Notes under the pieces: model-generated
What the model was told of the DNA's origin: nothing
Databases searched by the model: none
What the model saw: only the letters and a program-made list of their open reading frames with translations
Part shown: positions 1 through 11,800 of the stretch, piece after piece
Numbering within the stretch: the stretch's first letter is position 1
Layout of the letters: every line of letters starts with the position of its first letter
Translations under genes and position numbers: made by a program
Assembly: GCA_031761405.1 (NCBI GenBank)
Contig: JASEVX010000006.1
Coordinates: 27,361,533-27,425,532, forward strand
Source: Serripes groenlandicus
Lineage: Eukaryota > Mollusca > Bivalvia > Cardiida > Cardiidae
Reading direction: 5' to 3'
Length of the DNA stretch: 64,000 nt

Positions 1-74
1 TTCGTAAAGTGGCTCTCAAATGTTACCAGTTACCCAGAAAGAAATGAAATGAATTGAAATAAATATATACAAAG

Positions 75-520
75 ATGTATCTACATAATATAAAGATGTA
101 TCTACATAATATAAAGATGTATTTACATAATATAAAGATGTACCCACATAATATAAAGATGTATCTACATAATGTAAAGATGTATCCACATAATATAATA
201 AAGTATGGACATAATATAATAAAGCAAGCACATGATATAAAGATGTATCCACATAATATAAATATGTATCTACATAATATAAAGATGTATCTACATAATA
301 TAAAGATGTATCTACATAATATAAAGATGTATCTACATAATGTAAAGATGTACCGACATAATATAAAGATGTATCTACATAATGTAAAGAAGTAACTACA
401 TAATATAATAAAAACTGTCAGAATATAAGTACAAAACCACAACACATAACTATATACTGACATAATATAAATATGTTTGCACAACATGTAAAGATCGATG
501 TACATACTGTAATAACAAAC
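75..520 (+). repeat. 21-bp minisatellite
   Basis: About 21 units of a 21-bp repeat like AAGATGTATCTACATAATAT, regular to ~410 and decaying to ~520. Because 21 is a multiple of three, it is open on both strands (MYLHNIK repeated), which is not evidence of a gene. Confidence 0.9.
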
Positions 521-817
521 AGACATAATAATGGAGTTTCATCACGTCTAAAGACAGTGCCGGCGTTCCATGTTATATTGTTCCAACACCTTATATTTAC
601 ATCGGGATAAATATATAAAAGCTATGAAACTAATGCCACCCCACCTTTTGGAGCTCAAGAGTTGAATTGACCCAATTGTTCAGACCCATTTCACCGGCTC
701 TTACGGTTCAAACAAGGGTCGAACTGTAGCTGCAATTATATTGTATTGTCCTCAGTCCGCAGGGGCCTGATGGATATATGAAACCGAGCTTATCAGGTCG
801 ATCTCCACTTGCGACGA

Positions 818-945
818 TCATGGTTGAGTGCCCTTGATCATGTCACATGTTCTAGCCTTCTACTGGTTTATAAACCAAGAAGTCATGATCAAGTGTTCTG
901 TCGCCGTATTATAACTATAATAATGTTGAAATCAGCACAAATAGG
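818..945 (+). mobile_element. SINE tail fragment
   Basis: Shares the CCCTTGATCATGTCACATG, ACTGGTTTATAAACCA and GTCGCCGTATTATAACT order with the SINE at 8062-8275. The tRNA-like head is missing. Confidence 0.5.
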
Positions 946-1192
946 TAACGCTTTGCAAAAATCGACCGTCGGGACTTTGCGTGCGAGCGTCCGCGCAGTC
1001 TGAATAATATCTTCATAGTTCACGATCTCGTACGACAAGCATCTCAGACGACTCGGACAACAGATCAAGTGAAAAACGCCGATAGTACGCGTTACCGGAG
1101 TTTATATTATAATTTGATCGTTATAATTGTAAATTGAACATTCATGATGTGTCGTTTTTTGATGGGCTGACTCCATTTCTAAACAACAGTAC

Positions 1193-1446
1193 ATATCGAG
1201 GGCTTGGCGTGAAACAGTTGTAACTAAAAACCTATTTTTAAAACCCTGGTTTAGGGGCAATTTTGACCCCTTTGTAAACAATGCAAATTTAGGTGCCATT
1301 GCTCAGAACGAGCAATGGCACCTAAATTTCCATTGTTTACCAAGAAAAATGAGTTAACGCTTATGAAGACTTTATGGCAAGGTGATAAACCTTGGTTAAA
1401 AAATAGCAATTTTAGTTACAACTGTTTCACGCCAAGCCCTCGATAT
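1193..1446. mobile_element. TCGAGGGCTTGG fold-back MITE, copy 1
   Basis: About 250 bp, palindromic overall. Ends are TATCGAGGGCTTGGCGTGAA and its inverse; the centre is ATTGCTCAGAACGAGCAAT. Two other copies lie at 7391-7644 and 32368-32621. The TA at each edge fits a Tc1/mariner-type target duplication. Confidence 0.85.
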
Positions 1447-1768
1447 GGAACATGGCTCCTATACGTTAGTCTGTCAAATACAATTGCAGTCTAATTGGTA
1501 TATATAGAACGAGGCAATGCGTTTGAAGATCTCGAAATTGTTGAAATGGTAGTAAATATCCCCACTGGGGGCCCCCTTTTTTTCTTGAAAAAGAACCTCG
1601 ACGCGTTTGATTAGAATTCCAGATGAATACTGCTATCTTGGAGTAAACTGAAATGTGTGTCTATATCATTCAAGTTGTATGCCAGTCCTAAATGAATGAT
1701 TGCATGCTGTCTTGAGAACCTGTCTATTACCCTCCCAAATGTATGCGTATTTTAAACTCTCCCTACAG

Positions 1769-1999
1769 TTTCGGTTAAGCGTTTCTAGTCATTCTCCATT
1801 AACCGGAGATTCAAGCCGTTACCTGATACGGACTACTGCTAACTTCTATACGACAGTTACACTTACAGACTTTAAAGGAAATGAGAAACCTATGGAAATG
1901 AAAAGGATATCATTTTCCGGCGGTTTATTGAACCAGATTCAATACTATAACTCTGGTCTAGATCTGTACAAACTGACCCACTCTAAAAATAGCACAAGG
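1769..1999 (+). other. Orphan exon-like open segment
   Basis: The acceptor ACTCTCCCTACAG is followed by 77 open codons in phase 0 and a GTAAAT donor at 2000. The translation looks protein-like, with SSRYLIRTTANFYTTVTLTD, EMKRISFSGGLL and YNSGLDLYKLTH. I do not recognise it. It could be an exon of an upstream gene or a decayed element; chance is possible. Confidence 0.35.
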
Positions 2000-2368
2000 G
2001 TAAATGTTTTTTATCAGTTATATATAATTCAAAATGCTAAGTGTCGTGTTTTGCACCAAACTATTGCCAAACTCAGATAAAAAAGAGTCTTATGCAGTTG
2101 TAAAACAAACATCCCCGTATATCTCCAAACCCACTGTTGTACATGCTTTAACTTTTCTCAATGTTTTCAAAACGTTTAAAAACGTAAATTTATATTGATT
2201 TCAAAAACGACTTTTTACATTCCATATATTCCAACCTCAACCTCTCGGAAAAGACTTACTGATATTACATACAACCTTTTATTATGTCAAATGTTTATAT
2301 GTTTTTTGGCTATAAGTTTGTACTATTTAATACTAAATAAAGATTTGTTATGTAATAATATGTAATGC

Positions 2369-2452
2369 ATGCGTAATTTAAACTCTCCCAGCTGTATGTG
2401 TTTTTTAAACTCTCCAAACTATATGCGTAATTTAAACTCTCCCAGCCGTTTT
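2369..2452 (+). repeat. Short TTTAAACTCTCC tandem repeat
   Basis: Three spaced copies of TTTAAACTCTCC with GTATG or similar between them. A related copy is at ~1740-1762, just before the orphan exon-like segment. Confidence 0.5.
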
Positions 2453-2459
2453 TTAAGTC

Positions 2460-3160
2460 GAAGAGTCCATTTCGTATTACCACCTTCATTAAATGAGCCA
2501 GTATATAGTTGATGTTGTTTTGGGTGTTATGCCATTTTCAACAGCTGAGGTCATATCGCGGCGCAGAGGAAAGATGATATTGGTCTCACGCAACATCATT
2601 TCCCTTTAGCGTATACCATGTATAACTTTTAAGATATATATACTTAACATACACATTTATATATTTAAACAAACATAATTAACACATACAATCTAATTTA
2701 TGATTGGTGTGTGAACCACACCATGACCGATAATGGTCCTTCTGTCTCGTCCATCTATAGTGACGTTTATGTTTACCGGATACACGTTCTCATCCATTTG
2801 TAAACATTCGCGAATGAATACAAAAATAGTGATTCGGTCATGTTATATTACGCACGTTACATATAAAGAAATACGTAATAGGCATATTACATCGGATACA
2901 GGCATTGTCATGTGATAAATGTACATGTTTCCACACTGAACTTACAAGCTCAACACACTCAATTATAAACAGTCTATATGTTTTTAAACGCGGAACATTT
3001 ATACAGCGTCTGCCTCTGGTACTTAAGGAACCGGTTTCGAATCTCGTTAACAGCGGTTCTGCCTTTGGCGTGTTGTCATACAGACGGCACACGTACTTTG
3101 ATTTCTCGAAAAAGACATGTAGCCTGATTTATATAAACTCAAAAATTGTTTAGTTTGAAC
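2460..3160. other. No recognisable gene
   Basis: AT-rich sequence. Short open stretches on both strands show no splice-supported coding signal or familiar motif. Confidence 0.5.
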
Positions 3161-3162
3161 AT

Positions 3163-3381
3163 TGTTCACCTATAGACGCATTTTGACACAACTGCAACAG
3201 ACGACTTTTGAAAACATCGTGACAAAAGGAGAAACTGCTCAAAACGAGCAATTTCTCATTTTGCCACAAGGTTTTAAACTGTTTTCAGTAATTATATCTA
3301 CAATAATAGTGAGTTTCCATATTTTTGAGTATATATTTTCAAAGGTGTCTGATACAGATTTGCCGTAAGTGGGAAGGGTTA
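3163..3381. mobile_element. CCCTTT-type MITE, diverged
   Basis: Inner features of the family are present: TATAGACGCATTTTGAC, CAACAGACGACTTTTGAAAAC, the CTCAAAACGAG core and a GGGAAGGGTTAA right end. The left end is worn. Confidence 0.55.
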
Positions 3382-3389
3382 ACCTTATT

Positions 3390-3660
3390 TATTTTACATC
3401 GATTACGAAACAAAACTTCAAAAGGCAGAAACCGCTCAGCATGGGATTAGTTTTAACTTATTTATTTTACATCGATTGTGAAACAAGCTTTAAGCTTATA
3501 TTAATCACGCTCGATGTCTGCTTCCTGGAGACATAACCACTAACCAGTACTCGCTCCGTTTGGGTGGAAAAATCCCAAAGACAGAACCCGCTCATCACGG
3601 GATTCGAACCCGGAACCTTTGCTACGAGAGGCCGACGCTCTACCACTGCACCACTGTCTT
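3390..3660 (-). mobile_element. tRNA-headed SINE (TCGATGT tail type)
   Basis: Reading on the minus strand: a tRNA-like head (GGTAGAGCGTCGGCCTCTCG and a B box GGTTCGAATCCCG-like), then CGAGTACTGGTTA, GAAGCAGACATCGAGC and a TTTCACAATCGATGTAAAAT tail. It is the same family as 47779-47965. A second tail copy (TTACATCGATTACG) lies at 3390-3440. Confidence 0.7.
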
Positions 3661-3810
3661 AATAACGGGATTCGAAACCGGAGCCTTTGGAAAGAGAGAC
3701 CGATGCTCTACTGCTGCACCATTGTCTTCATCACGGGATTCGAACCCGGACCTTTTGGAAAGAGAGACAGAGGCTCTACCACTGTACAACTCTACCACTG
3801 TCTTCACAAT
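3585..3810 (-). repeat. Three tandem tRNA-like SINE heads
   Basis: Three ~65-bp tRNA-like units on the minus strand, each with GGGATTCGAA on the + strand (3599, 3666, 3737) and a TCTAC(C/T) A-box inverse. Two stand alone next to the head of the SINE above. They lack a full cloverleaf with paired acceptor arms, so they are SINE heads, not working tRNA genes. Confidence 0.7.
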
Positions 3811-4243
3811 CGGATGTAAAATATATCAGATTAAACGAAACAAATCTCCCAACTTTATTGACCGTCAATTTCTACCTTTCGGTGGAACTTTATTTATAAA
3901 CTCATCATAGTCGGTTTACAATGTAAAATAAAAAGGTAATTCTGTTTCCAGTCTATCAAAACACAGCACAACATTCAGTGCTAACGATGACCACACACTC
4001 ATAATGCAACTTTGCTGGATATTTTTCAATTCGTCCTTGACCTATTTCAATACTTCCTGATACAGATGGATTTCGAAAACATTGTTTAAAAAGGAATAAA
4101 TTGCTTCAGAACGAGTAATTTCTCCCTTTCAAAAATGTTTTCTTTCAAATTTGAATCGAAAATGAACTTTTTAGATATTAAATTTTGTCCCAAGATGTTT
4201 TGAAAGCATACGACACAAAACTATTAAACCAGGTAAATTGGAT

Positions 4244-4474
4244 TTTAACCCTTTCCCTGATATAGACGCTTTCTGACGCCTCTGCAGCAGACGGCGCTTA
4301 TGAAAACATAGTGACAAAAGAAGAAATGTCTCAAAACGAGCAATTTCTTCTTTTGCCACAATGTTTTCCACCTTTAGTCATAGGTTATCCATTCAGCTAT
4401 ACAGGTTTTCAATTTTTTTACAAAATATGTTCAAAGTCGTCTGCTGCAGAATTGTCGTATGATGGAAAGGGTCA
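4244..4474. mobile_element. CCCTTT-type MITE
   Basis: TTAACCCTTTCCCTGATATAG at the left (quoted from the bases before the inner GACGC), CTCAAAACGAG core and GGAAAGGGTCAA at the right, with GTCGTCTGCTGCAGA near the right end. Confidence 0.75.
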
Positions 4475-4976
4475 AAATGCAGATCCGGCTAAGCTGTTTT
4501 TAGACAAAATGCATAAATGTGATACATTTCCACATGTTTCACATTACAACAAATTTGAAGCAGACGACTTTGAAACATCTGCCAATAGTATCGAAAATAT
4601 CCCAGAATGAAAGCGTTAGTTGAGTTGAACACGTTGTGTCAAAAAGGGGAATTGATCAGTAAGAGTCTCAAGTCTCAAGTTGACACAATGTTTCAAAAAG
4701 ATGCGTATACAAGTGGGAGAGGTTATATTTATGATGCCTACTGCCTATGCGCCTATATGCGTTTGCAAGTGGGAAACGGGTTATCTAATATGATACTTTA
4801 ACGAGAAAGATTATAATGCTGTTTTTTTTAAATCCAGATATAATTTGCAACAAGCTGTACACACAAATGGTACATTTTTACCGCATACAACAAAATCTAC
4901 AGCATGAAACTTTGAAACATTTTAGTAAAAATAAGGAAAATCTCTATCAATGAAGCATAGTCCGAGAATAAAGTTC

Positions 4977-5176
4977 NNNNNNNNNNNNNNNNNNNNNNNN
5001 NNNNNNNNNNNNNNNNNNNNNNNNNNNNNNNNNNNNNNNNNNNNNNNNNNNNNNNNNNNNNNNNNNNNNNNNNNNNNNNNNNNNNNNNNNNNNNNNNNNN
5101 NNNNNNNNNNNNNNNNNNNNNNNNNNNNNNNNNNNNNNNNNNNNNNNNNNNNNNNNNNNNNNNNNNNNNNNNNNNN
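4977..5176. other. Assembly gap of 200 N
   Basis: A run of exactly 200 N, a placeholder of unknown true size. It lies ~0.5 kb upstream of the first copy 1 exon found, so missing 5' exons may be here. Confidence 0.99.
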
Positions 5177-5680
5177 GGTCAAGACACATAGACATACAAC
5201 ATTCTTCCCAGGTACACGACTAACTTTAGCGTTTTATGAGAAACGATGACGATATCATTTAGAGAGCGTATCTGCAATATTTAAACGTCCTAAAACTACA
5301 CTTGAACATATTTCTAATCCTATAGTTGATTACCTTTCATTTGGACTTCCATTTAGATCGTGGTACTTATTCGCAAACAACAAATGCATGATGTCGCACT
5401 CATGCAAGCACATATTCCACTCGTGACAGAAAATTAGGGGATCTATATTTACAGCGTTTTTCATTTTCCCTCAGTAAACCTTATTTGATCTCTAAACCTT
5501 TTAATTTTCTTACTGAAACAGAATCGTCTCAGAGCATATACATGTTTCCCTTTTACCATTGAACTGAGACGATTCTTATGAGCACTACACTGTACGGTTA
5601 AATTGTTCAAAATAAGAGAAATATAATCTGTCAAAGACGTATTTGCTCATACGTAAATAAACTATTTATGTATATTCCAG

Positions 5681-5815
5681 ACACGCCTATCCCGGCCACG
5701 TTATAGACACTCCAGAACGAGTGGACAAAAATAGATACAGAGAAAACTTCTCCTCGCTCAACGAGCGTACCAATTGGGCAAGGATGGACAACGAAGGAAG
5801 TGGCCAATCAAGAAG
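5681..5815 (+). CDS. Copy 1, first exon found
   Basis: The acceptor follows TATATTCCAG and the donor is GTAATT. The 135-nt exon is open in the frame that joins the next exon (one base completes an incoming codon, two bases are left over). It codes for a polar, charged linker with many Arg, Asn, Glu and Ser, ending near GSGQSR, and no known fold. It occupies the place of the 24573-24787 exon of copy 2, but the incoming phase differs (2 against 0). Confidence 0.6.
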
Positions 5816-8800
5816 GTAATTAGTACAAGCATAAAAACTGTTCCGGTTCTGGAACTTGAATGCGTCCCCATTTCGGTATAACTTATACTAGATTGGTTCC
5901 GCGAGGAAACCAACATTGTGGACTCTGCGTAAAGTATCAACCCGGATTAGCCTAATAATGCCGCGCAGGCTTACCCGGTTAGACACTTTTCGCCTCCTGT
6001 GGATTTTCTGTTTCAGGAATCATTACTCTAAACTTATATCCCCCTGAGACGGAATGTGTCAGCCCGGATCAGTCTGCGCGGACTGCGCAGGCTGATCTGG
6101 GTTGATACATTACGCAGAGGCCATAATGTTGGTTTTCTCGCGGGACGGCTCATATGTGAATGTGAATGGGAGTGTTACGCGGTATTGGCCGATCTTTATA
6201 TTTTTCATAAATGAGCTTTTGGTAAGTATTGTTGTTTCACGCCGCATTTGTCAAGGTTTCTGTTATATCACGGCATTTTCTGGGTTAGTTGATTGTACAA
6301 CCGATCATGACATCAGCTAGTCAATCGTAATGCTTACCCCACAATCCTTAGCGCCAGGGAGGGAATGTCATAAATACCATTTGTGAAGTATTTGAATGTT
6401 TGAGCTAGCATAACATTAGACCAGATATTTTATTAATCAAACAATGTGCATATACAATGATATAAAACTCTGAACATGTGTGAACTGGTTTAATCTTACT
6501 TTGGACACAATGGGTTCATGTTTTATAGTGTTTTACTCCGCTTTCAACAATTTGTTTGTTATATCCCCAGTTTCTACCTCAAATATGTGAACACTTGGTT
6601 TGCATGGTAATAGTTATATAACGGCGATTTCTTTACCAGTAATATGGGTCCAGTATTCCTGACACTAGCAAGCATGTCGTAATGTTTACCCCACAACCCT
6701 GAGCGGCAAGGATCGAAAGCCATTACTACCTTTTTTCAAAGTGTTTGGTAAAAACAGGACCGGGGATCGAATCCGCACCCACTACACCAACACAATGGAC
6801 ACAATGAACTACGATTTCTAATAATATATGTTGTACTTTTGGCATGGGGTTAGAATTGTTCTCAACTATAAGTATGTTTATATTTATGGTAATATCAAAC
6901 TGCAATTAAACATATTTATTTCAAATCAATTGTTCACTATGATGTTCTTAATATCATTTTGTTCTTGTTCAATTTACGGGAAGAGCCGTAATTAAGTTTG
7001 AGAACTTGTGGCTCGACCCTTTTGCTTTATATGTAATCTCTAATGTTGTTATACCATGTGATTTGTTTGACAATAAAATATGATTAAACTAAACTAACTA
7101 TAAGTATGTATTTAGTAATATCCATATCGGTGTTACAGCCGTCCTGGTAACGAACGTTTCCGAGAACCAGTTAGCCCTGACCCACGTCCGCCGATGGAAC
7201 TGATCATGCAGTTTAAAGATCTCTACAACACGGAATGGAAGGACGCCTACGATGAAACTTGTTCGGTATTTGGTGGGCCAGAGAAAACTGTCCGCCATCT
7301 TCTATGGATTGTTACGGTAAATACATATAAATGTTATACGGACTTATCATTAACCCACTTTCCCATGTACATAAAAATCTGTAACATATCATATCGAGGG
7401 CTTGGAGTGAAACGGTTGTAACTAAAATTGGTATTTTTTTACCAAGGTTAATCACCTCGCCATGAAGTCTTTATAAGCGTTAAATCATTTTTCTTGGTAA
7501 ACAATGTAAATTTAGGTGCCATTGCTCGTTCTGAGCAATGGCACCTAAATTTGCATTGTTTACAAAGGGGTCAAAATTGCCCCTAAACCAGGGTTTTCAA
7601 AATAGGTTTTAAGTTACAACCGTTTCACGCCAAGCCCTCGATATTTAAATATCTTTTTTTTGAAAATATAGAATTATTTTTGATAAATCTGTAAAACATG
7701 ATAGTAAAAAGAGAAATCTTTCATTCAGAGCAATTTTTCCTCTCTTTCAATGTTTTCAAAATGCAAAGAGGCGCCTGCGTGTAACAAAGGCTGAATGAAA
7801 AGAGAGTGTTAGGGTAGGCCTATAGGAGTTTTACAGTTACACCCTGACGTCAGCAGCTGCGCCAGGACCGCTGTTTTCAACGGCATTTCATTCATATCAC
7901 AAAGACCAGTGTTTTTTTCTGGTTTTCTCGTAAACGTTTTTCTCAGGCAACGTGCTAACTTTCAAATATACTTTGAAAAGCATTGGTGGAAGACGAATGG
8001 CGCTTGTCACAAATAATTTAGGCGGACAGTGAAGACTCCACTGAAGCTTCGTTGTTCGCAGAGGAATTCGTTTAGGCCGAGTGGTTATCGTCGGGGATTT
8101 TGAACCGGGTGTCCAGGATTCAATCCCATGTCGCGGCTGTAATGATTGATTGCCCTTGGACAAAGTACATTTCCTAGTTTAGTACTGGTTTGTTTACCAG
8201 GGATAATAAATACGTGAAATGTCGCCGTGATATAATTGAAATGATGTTGAAAACGGAGTTAAACCACCATAAAACAAATCAATGTTTGCAGATGAAATAA
8301 GATTCCCTTTCAACCGATGCGGCTAAAATTTGGCATGATAGCGTCTGTCATAAGCACTTTTAATGATGTATATTTACAATCGACTATCCAACTTTGCATT
8401 TGGGAGATTCCATAGCATAGTAAGGAAAATCAAGATAATAATGTATTGGGCTATAGAGCCTTGTCAGACGGTTTCATGTGGGCGTCTGGCCTAGCTTTAT
8501 ACGGGTGACACAGTCTACACCAAATTTGTTCCAGCTGTCAAAGCGTTAATGACAGAGTTAGTAATTCAAAGATCCGATATGCAAATTTTGATGCAGTATT
8601 TAGGCCATCAAAACTCGATATGTTCTGTCCGGTACCCTCGATTGCCTTGCATGTGATGCATGCGATCCGGGTAGTTTTTACCAATTGATTGCTGGCTTGT
8701 TTGTGATGCATGAGATCCAGGTAATTTTAACAATAGATTGCTGGCTTGTTTGTAATGCATGGCGATGGGCCAGTCTTAAATTACCATCTCGGATCTATGA

Positions 8801-11800
8801 ATTATTCGTAGCCAAACATTTCCTCATGTGTATAACGTTAACTTTCAGCGTCAATGGCAATGTTGAGAATTTTGCAAACAATACAGATTCGGGTGAGTCA
8901 GCATGTCACGAGCTGTCTCACCTGAAATCAGTTTTGTTTGCCTTTAAGTTGTCAAAACATTATACAACTCATATTACATGAAAAATGAAGTCGTCCGATT
9001 TTGCACATTTAGGATTCTACTTTAGTACATTTGTCGCTGAAAGAGTCGACCCTTTCCCACATACATCAAATCTACGACAAAAGATTTAGACACAATTATG
9101 AAAACACTCTATAAAGGAACGTATTACTGTTGAATAAATTTGAAAACATTGTGGCAAAGGAGGAACATTTTCGACATGACGATTTCTTCTTTTGGCACAA
9201 TGTTTTCAAACGTCGTCTGCTGCAGAGACGACATAAAGCGTCTTTATGTTGGAAAGGGTTATATTAATTCACATTATTATGTAAATATATCAGGAAAGTA
9301 TATCCCTTGGTTTGCAAGTGTCATAGTTTTATTCAAATTGTGAAATACTAACTAGTATCTACTTCTTCAGGAAGCTTACCTCATAGCATGTGACATTGCC
9401 GACCATCAATTAAGGGATCTAGAAAAACAAGCGTTTGGTGTGATGATTACTCCTGGTCATGATAATGTAATTCGAGTGGCAATGTCGTTGTTTTATTTAT
9501 ATTGGTTTAGATTGTGTGGTGGAAACGTGAAAACCAAAGTATTTCGTACCAGGATTTTTGTCATAGACCGTGTTTCATAGTTTAAATTGTATCTTTTGAT
9601 AGCGGATTTGTCAATAACATTGCAGCTGCATTAACCAACCAATCACAGAACAGCTGTTATTATCAGCCAATCAAATAACATATACTAAAATTTGATCGGC
9701 GGATTTGCAACCGTTTACTATTGAACGCATTTTGTACTTAATTATAAAACAATTCGATTAATTTTAAATCAGTAATGGTGGAATGCAATAAAACAATTAT
9801 TACATAAGGTTAACAATAACATTAGCTTTGAACAAACCGTACGAAATACTTTGGTTCAGCATCAATTAAAGTGTCGTTATTTGGTGTTAGTGTCGGTCTT
9901 TAAAGATATAGCCTCATGACATCAGCGAATTCCGTGAGTGGTCGGTATCCAGTATGTACATGTATATGCTGAACGATTTCCGTCCGATTTCGTAAAAAAT
10001 CGCTTTTAATCGTGCACCGTCGGTCTTTGCCGGTTGCATTGACTGACAATCCCACGAACAAACCCGAATGTTAACGACATCGTGCGAGAAATCGCATAGT
10101 CCATAAGGTATGTTCTACCTGAACGATACATTTGTAAAAGGAGAAACAAAGGTGTAGTTCGTTTACAAAAGGTCTCTAAAAAATAGTGTAAGGCAGGCAG
10201 GCAGTATTTAGATTTACATAATATACCGAAGCTGCTAGTAACACATTACTAAATGATCTGTGAGTTATGCAAATAATTGTCCGCCGATATAAGTGTTACA
10301 TTCAAGCTGATATTTTATAGGTGTATTCGATACTGTTACCATTACAAAACATGGTTTGTTATTTCACTTTAACCCTTTCGATGTCAAGGGGTAGTTTAAG
10401 GCTTTTGAAAACAATACAGATTCAGCTGAGATAGCTCGTTACGAGCTATCTCTTCTGAATTCTTCATTGTTTGCCACTTAGACATTAAATTTTACCAAAT
10501 TTCTTGTTAGACGAAAGATAGAGTGGCCAATTTTCAACGTTGTATAGTCGACTGTTTCAAAGTTGGCAGTGAAAGTGTTAAACCCTTCTGGCAAAACATT
10601 GTTAGGATAATACACACTGTTAGATATATCTGAATACCTTGCGTCTGCACTTTTTATCAGATGTATCAGTTTGAAGTGTTGTGCACACGAACTTAGTTAG
10701 CCACCGAGATGAAAACAACGTGGCGTGTCCGTTTCGATAATGTCGACCTGTCTGTAACTAGCTTGCAACCATTGCTGATCAATGTCAGACTGCGCGGTTG
10801 CACGGGATGATCTTCATCAGAATTGGTTGCAAATGCCTTTACGTTGGATTTCTCGAAGCACAGTTCAATTGTGTTGTGTGCTGTCTTATTACATAATGTA
10901 TCAATGACCCGTGAGACTTGAATTTCTCAAAATAAATTGTCAATTGTTAAAGTTTAATAAATATTTCATTATCAATTGAGAATGACTATTTTCAAGATTG
11001 ATATAGCCCATACATTGCTTAAAAACGAGAGGTTAGGAGACAATGCATACTTTAGATCAATACAAATTAATAGTTGTGTTTAATAAGCCACGAAATAGAT
11101 ATATTTCATTCTTATCTCCTTGAAAAAACAAACATACAAAAAAATACGTTTAAGGACAACTATCAAATAGTCAACTCTGGAATGGTCAAAACAATTCCAA
11201 AGGAATAGACTGCAAATTCTGTTCGACCTGTTGCAACTAATAAACTCGTGATATAACAAATAATAAAAGCAATGTTAAAAACATTCATTAATCAAAGCGA
11301 TCAATTTGTGTATACATGTATACATTACATGTGTAGAGGCCAACACTCACAGGTCATTGAAAACTTATGCACAATGGGAGGATAAGTGTTAAATAACCCG
11401 TTCCCACAGGCAAACAGTTTTGACGAGTCTGCAAACAACTATATAAAACACTGCAGCAAAAGGAAAAATTGCTTATCAGAGCATTTAATCCTGTTCACAG
11501 AATGTGTTAAATACTTTTGAATAATTAAATTCTCATCTATAGAGATTTTCCTTATTTATGAGAATATATTTTCAAAAGCATCTGCTGCATATGCATATTG
11601 TGTTATATGTGGGATAGGGTTACGGATGTGTTATTGGTGTTATTGGTGTTATTGGTGTTATTGGTGTTATTGGTGTGTTTATTTTCAGGAGGCGTGGCTC
11701 ATAAGCCTAGACATAGGTAATAAGCAATTGAAGGATCTACGAAACCATTCCGAGAGAATCATGGAGCTCCCCGGACCTCTATCAAGCGCTTCAAGAGTAA

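Noticed and set aside
75..395. Open frame made of MYLHNIK repeats, and open frames on the other strand
   Set aside because: A 21-bp tandem repeat without stops is open by construction; no splice or start context supports a protein.
3585..3810. Cluster of three tRNA genes
   Set aside because: B boxes are clear, but acceptor stems do not pair and a SINE body is attached to one unit.
4311..4801. Two + strand open frames of 99 and 64 aa
   Set aside because: The first begins inside a MITE, the second has no motif or splice context. I could not connect them to copy 1.
8685..8981. 98-aa open frame
   Set aside because: Runs through an interspersed tandem repeat and a MITE.
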